Shown: piece by piece, positions 13,277 through 15,106 of the stretch | Position numbering within the stretch: position 1 is the first letter of the stretch | Layout of the letters: the number at the start of each line of letters is the position of its first letter | Assembly (NCBI GenBank): GCA_003245875.1 | Contig: QKBW01000040.1 | Span: 1-15,106, forward strand | DNA: 15,106 bases | Direction: 5' to 3' | Source: Candidatus Kaiserbacteria bacterium | GTDB lineage: Bacteria > Patescibacteriota > Minisyncoccia > Phycocordibacterales > UBA918 | Notes under the pieces: generated by a model | The model's database searches: none | What the model was told of the DNA's origin: nothing | The model's input: the letters and a program-made list of their open reading frames with translations, nothing else | Translations under genes and position numbers: made by a program

Positions 13277-14120
13277 AAGAAAACAGTGAGAGCACGTTCA
13301 CTCCACCGAAATACACGAGCAGAAAGGCTAAAACCAAGAACGGGGCGAACGGAATCTCACTCTTCATTGTAAGGTATTTATGTGTATTTGCTACCGTCGT
13401 ACGGGCATAAACTCGCGGCGAAAACCGTCGCGACAAAAATTGTATAAACAACAGCAAACAAGCAATTACTGCCCCTACCCAAAAGGACAACACAACGGTA
13501 GAAAATGCCTGAAAGGGGGTCATGACCAGAGCAAGCGGCGCTGCGAGCTTCGCATCCCCCAAACCAATCCATCGGCCACGAGAGATGATCCACAAAAATG
13601 CATACGTACCGGCCAAGATCATAAGACTCACTACAGCATAAGAAAGAAGCTCCGGAACAGAGACTCCTTCATACCAACGATATGTCAATAATCCTATTGC
13701 CACTCCCAGTGCCACTAGCACGCTTTCATCGGGAATGATCATGTGAGCCGTATCATATAGTACGACCAACAACAAGACAAAAACCAAAAAAGTACCAAGT
13801 AAAAATTCCACCAATGACGTGCTGGATAAGTAAACAGCAATGGTTAAGGCGGCCATGGTTATTTCCACCACCACATCTCGCCAAGCAATATGCGCGTGAC
13901 AGACACGACAACGTCCGGAAAGTGCTAGATAAGAAAATACCGGAACCAGTTCATACCAAGAAAGCGTGTGGCCACACGAAAAGCAACGAGAGCGGCCAGA
14001 TATTGATGTACTGGTATGCATGCGATACGCCAACACATTAACAAAGCTAGCCAGTACCGCACCAAGTGTACCAACCACAAAAAGCTGGTACCAGAGCGGG
14101 AGCAAGGAGAATGACATCAT
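13263..14120 (-). CDS. pilD: Type IV prepilin peptidase / N-methyltransferase
   Basis: PilD is a membrane aspartic protease that cuts prepilin leaders after Gly and N-methylates the new N-terminus. The 285-residue protein has about eight hydrophobic segments. The N-terminal methyltransferase region has the four zinc cysteines C46-x2-C49 and C71-x2-C74. Catalytic aspartates are D123 (LYDTAHMIIPDE) and D189 in the GxGDxKL motif (IGLGDAKL). The conserved EIPFAPFL motif is at 255-262. Two adjacent ATGs begin the ORF; the first lies 6 nt after a -10 box. The gene opens an operon with four pseudopilin genes, its presumed substrates. It overlaps the next gene by 14 nt. Confidence 0.96.
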   Translation of the reverse strand: MMSFSLLPLWYQLFVVGTLGAVLASFVNVLAYRMHTSTSISGRSRCFSCGHTLSWYELVPVFSYLALSGRCRVCHAHIAWRDVVVEITMAALTIAVYLSSTSLVEFLLGTFLVFVLLLVVLYDTAHMIIPDESVLVALGVAIGLLTYRWYEGVSVPELLSYAVVSLMILAGTYAFLWIISRGRWIGLGDAKLAAPLALVMTPFQAFSTVVLSFWVGAVIACLLLFIQFLSRRFSPRVYARTTVANTHKYLTMKSEIPFAPFLVLAFLLVYFGGVNVLSLFSYALW

Positions 14121-14126
14121 ATCTGT

Positions 14127-14135
14127 AGTATAACA
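14127..14135 (-). promoter_or_regulatory. Extended -10 promoter of the pilD operon
   Basis: On the minus strand TGTTATACT (14135-14127) is followed by six bases (ACAGAT) and the pilD ATG. It is identical to the box in front of prfB. It sits directly against the terminator hairpin 14136-14165, so a -35 contact is unlikely. The mRNA should be leaderless. Confidence 0.6.
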
Positions 14136-14165
14136 AACAAAAACTCCCCGGCGGGAGTTTTTGTT
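14136..14165. terminator. Terminator downstream of the first pilin gene
   Basis: Arms AACAAAAACTCCC (14136-14148) and GGGAGTTTTTGTT (14153-14165) enclose the loop CGGC. The arms are identical to the inner 13 bp of the terminator at 5365-5398. It lies 15 nt after the pilin stop on the minus strand. Confidence 0.85.
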
Positions 14166-14180
14166 GGTGAAATAGGTGAG

Positions 14181-14594
14181 TTAGTTACATTCGGTATCAG
14201 TGGCACTGATCGTTGAACCAAGTGTTGTCTCTGAAGCACCGGTACTGTCTACACAGTAGTACTGTGAGGTGGAAGCGACCAATTGTGCTTCCATGGCCCA
14301 AGTATCAGCTACATCATCGCCGTCAAAGCAATGTACGGTACCAGAACCGGCATTATCAACTGCAGCCAAAGCATCGGTAATGTTGCCATCGTTCTCACAC
14401 AAGCCATTATAACTGTTGCTGTTGTTGTCGTAATAGAGTGCAGCTTCAGCACGCATGTTGTTGATGCTCGATTTGATAGCCGCATCTGCCCCCTTGCTTC
14501 GTGCGGTATTGAGTGACGCCAACACCACCGAAGCCAAGATACCGATAATAGCGATCACGACCAGGAGCTCGATCAAGGTGAAACCGCGTTTCAT
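14181..14594 (-). CDS. Type IV pilin, major-pilin type
   Basis: The 137-residue prepilin starts MKRG and is cut before FTLIELLVVIAIIGILASVV, with Glu5 present. This hydrophobic spine is followed by LNTARSKGADAAIKSSINNM. The small C-terminal domain has four cysteines (in GLC, VHC, YYC and TEC), probably two disulfides, and an acidic pI. The start at ATG 14594 gives the usual very short leader and is supported by TATAAA 6 nt upstream. An in-frame ATG at 14609 would add MYKAV. A close paralogue lies directly upstream on the same strand. Both have their own terminator, as expected for abundant structural subunits. Confidence 0.9.
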   Translation of the reverse strand: MKRGFTLIELLVVIAIIGILASVVLASLNTARSKGADAAIKSSINNMRAEAALYYDNNSNSYNGLCENDGNITDALAAVDNAGSGTVHCFDGDDVADTWAMEAQLVASTSQYYCVDSTGASETTLGSTISATDTECN

Positions 14595-14600
14595 TACTGC

Positions 14601-14606
14601 TTTATA
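14601..14606 (-). promoter_or_regulatory. Possible -10 box of the first pilin gene
   Basis: TATAAA (14606-14601, minus strand) lies 6 nt before the pilin ATG, the same geometry as the nucleotidyltransferase and pilD genes. The -35 is poor. An alternative -10, TATACT at 14707-14702, would give a leader of about 100 nt. Confidence 0.35.
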
Positions 14607-14609
14607 CAT

Positions 14610-14789
14610 AGTGATTGTTTGATTGATAGTAATCGAGTGTATTGTCGAACACATACAAGAGTTCGAGACCGCTCATAACTCCACCACGTGTGGATAGCTA
14701 TAGTATACAAGTAAATAGAGCGACATGGTCTTGTTGGTGTGGAAACAAAAAACACCCTACAGGGTGTTTTTTGTTTCCACACGTAGTAC
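14610..14789. other. Spacer between the two pilin genes
   Basis: The 180 bp between the pilin genes hold the strong terminator at 14737-14782, a possible -10 (TATACT, 14707-14702) and a short inverted repeat TCCAC-ACGTG-GTGGA. I see no further gene that can be supported. Confidence 0.5.
14737..14782. terminator. Strong bidirectional terminator after the second pilin gene
   Basis: Arms 14737-14758 and 14761-14782 are perfect reverse complements over 22 bp. The core is ACACCC/GGGTGT flanked by A6/T6 and by GTGTGGAAAC/GTTTCCACAC. It lies 7 nt after the stop of the pilin at 14790. Confidence 0.88.
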
Positions 14790-15106
14790 CTACTGCGGAC
14801 AAACGTACGTGGTTGTTCCTGGAATGATGCCAGTTTTTGTTCTTGCAGCACCGGTACTATCAACACAATAGTAGTCACCAGTAGAAGTAACTAGCTGTGA
14901 GGCGAATAGGTATGCGGTACCGTTCGTGTTACAACGATATGTACCTGTGCCGTTTGTTGAATCGACATTTGCTAAAGCTGCGGCAATTGTCGTGTCACTA
15001 CACACACCAGTGTAGCTATTATTGTTGTCGTAAAACAATTCAGCTTGAGCACGCATGTTCGTAAGGCTTGACTTAATGGCTGCATCAGAACCTTTTGAAC
15101 GAGCAG
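14790..15106 (-). CDS. Type IV pilin paralogue (partial, N-terminus beyond right edge)
   Basis: 105 codons are visible. The frame is open to the edge and reads ARSKGSDAAIKSSLTNMRAQ at its start, equivalent to ARSKGADAAIKSSINNMRAE of the neighbouring pilin. The prepilin leader and hydrophobic spine must lie just outside the window. The C-terminal domain keeps the four-cysteine layout (GVC, YRC, YYCVDSTGA, YVC) and the D/N-rich loop. Sequence between the cysteines differs strongly, as expected for surface-exposed pilin parts. The stop is TAG. The tandem arrangement points to gene duplication. Confidence 0.88.
   Translation of the reverse strand, partial: ARSKGSDAAIKSSLTNMRAQAELFYDNNNSYTGVCSDTTIAAALANVDSTNGTGTYRCNTNGTAYLFASQLVTSTGDYYCVDSTGAARTKTGIIPGTTTYVCPQ

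Noticed and set aside
14602..14676. A 24-codon leader ORF in front of the pilin gene, with GGTGGAG near its ATG and its stop overlapping an in-frame upstream ATG of the pilin.
   Set aside because: The GGAG is only 2 nt from the ATG, too close for a normal Shine-Dalgarno. Other genes here do not use such sites, and no conservation can be shown from one sequence.

Overview
The window looks like a chromosomal stretch of a Candidate Phyla Radiation (Patescibacteria) bacterium, most likely a Parcubacteria-type lineage. This rests on gene style, not on a database search: a half-size EamA transporter, a release factor 2 with a very short first domain, an NAD+-dependent DNA ligase with QWSF in its N-terminal part and a degenerate zinc finger, type IV pilin genes of the MKRG-FTLIELLVV type, tRNA genes without encoded CCA, very tight gene packing, and protein genes that almost all lack a Shine-Dalgarno sequence. 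All protein genes are on the minus strand. Three tRNA genes are on the plus strand.

Layout, left to right. 1-4900 (minus): one operon read prfB, ftsE, ftsX, pyrG, an EamA transporter, and a cupin gene cut by the window edge; gaps are 2-20 nt. 4918-5647: a non-coding island with a perfect 20-bp hairpin, two divergent tRNA-Thr genes (CGT minus, GGT plus), tRNA-Asp (plus), a bidirectional terminator, and an elongator-type tRNA-Met (minus). A piece of the tRNA-Met 3' end is repeated 160 bp away inside a potential long hairpin. 5703-6374: a sugar-phosphate-type nucleotidyltransferase. 6454-6524: initiator tRNA-fMet on the plus strand with its own promoter and terminator. 6576-8925 (minus): gatC, gatA and a membrane-anchored protein with a HEPN-like RNxxxH motif. 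8970-14120 (minus): pilD, four (pseudo)pilin genes and ligA, apparently one operon. 14181-15106 (minus): two tandem paralogous pilin genes, each followed by its own strong terminator; the second is cut by the right edge.

How the genes work together. prfB ends translation at UAA/UGA. FtsE and FtsX form the ABC-type complex that controls peptidoglycan hydrolysis at division. PyrG makes CTP. GatC and GatA are two of the three subunits of the tRNA-dependent amidotransferase (gatB is not here). PilD would process the four minor pilins and the two major-type pilins for a type IV pilus-like machine.

The strongest unexplained signals concern expression. A -10 box lies 5-9 nt before the ATG at five transcription-unit starts, which implies leaderless mRNAs, and hairpins abut two of these promoters. 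All five tRNA genes are followed by CA after the discriminator base. The region downstream of tRNA-Met contains the direct repeat and structured element described above. I see no CRISPR array, transposase or defence locus. No gene-free stretch exceeds about 215 bases.
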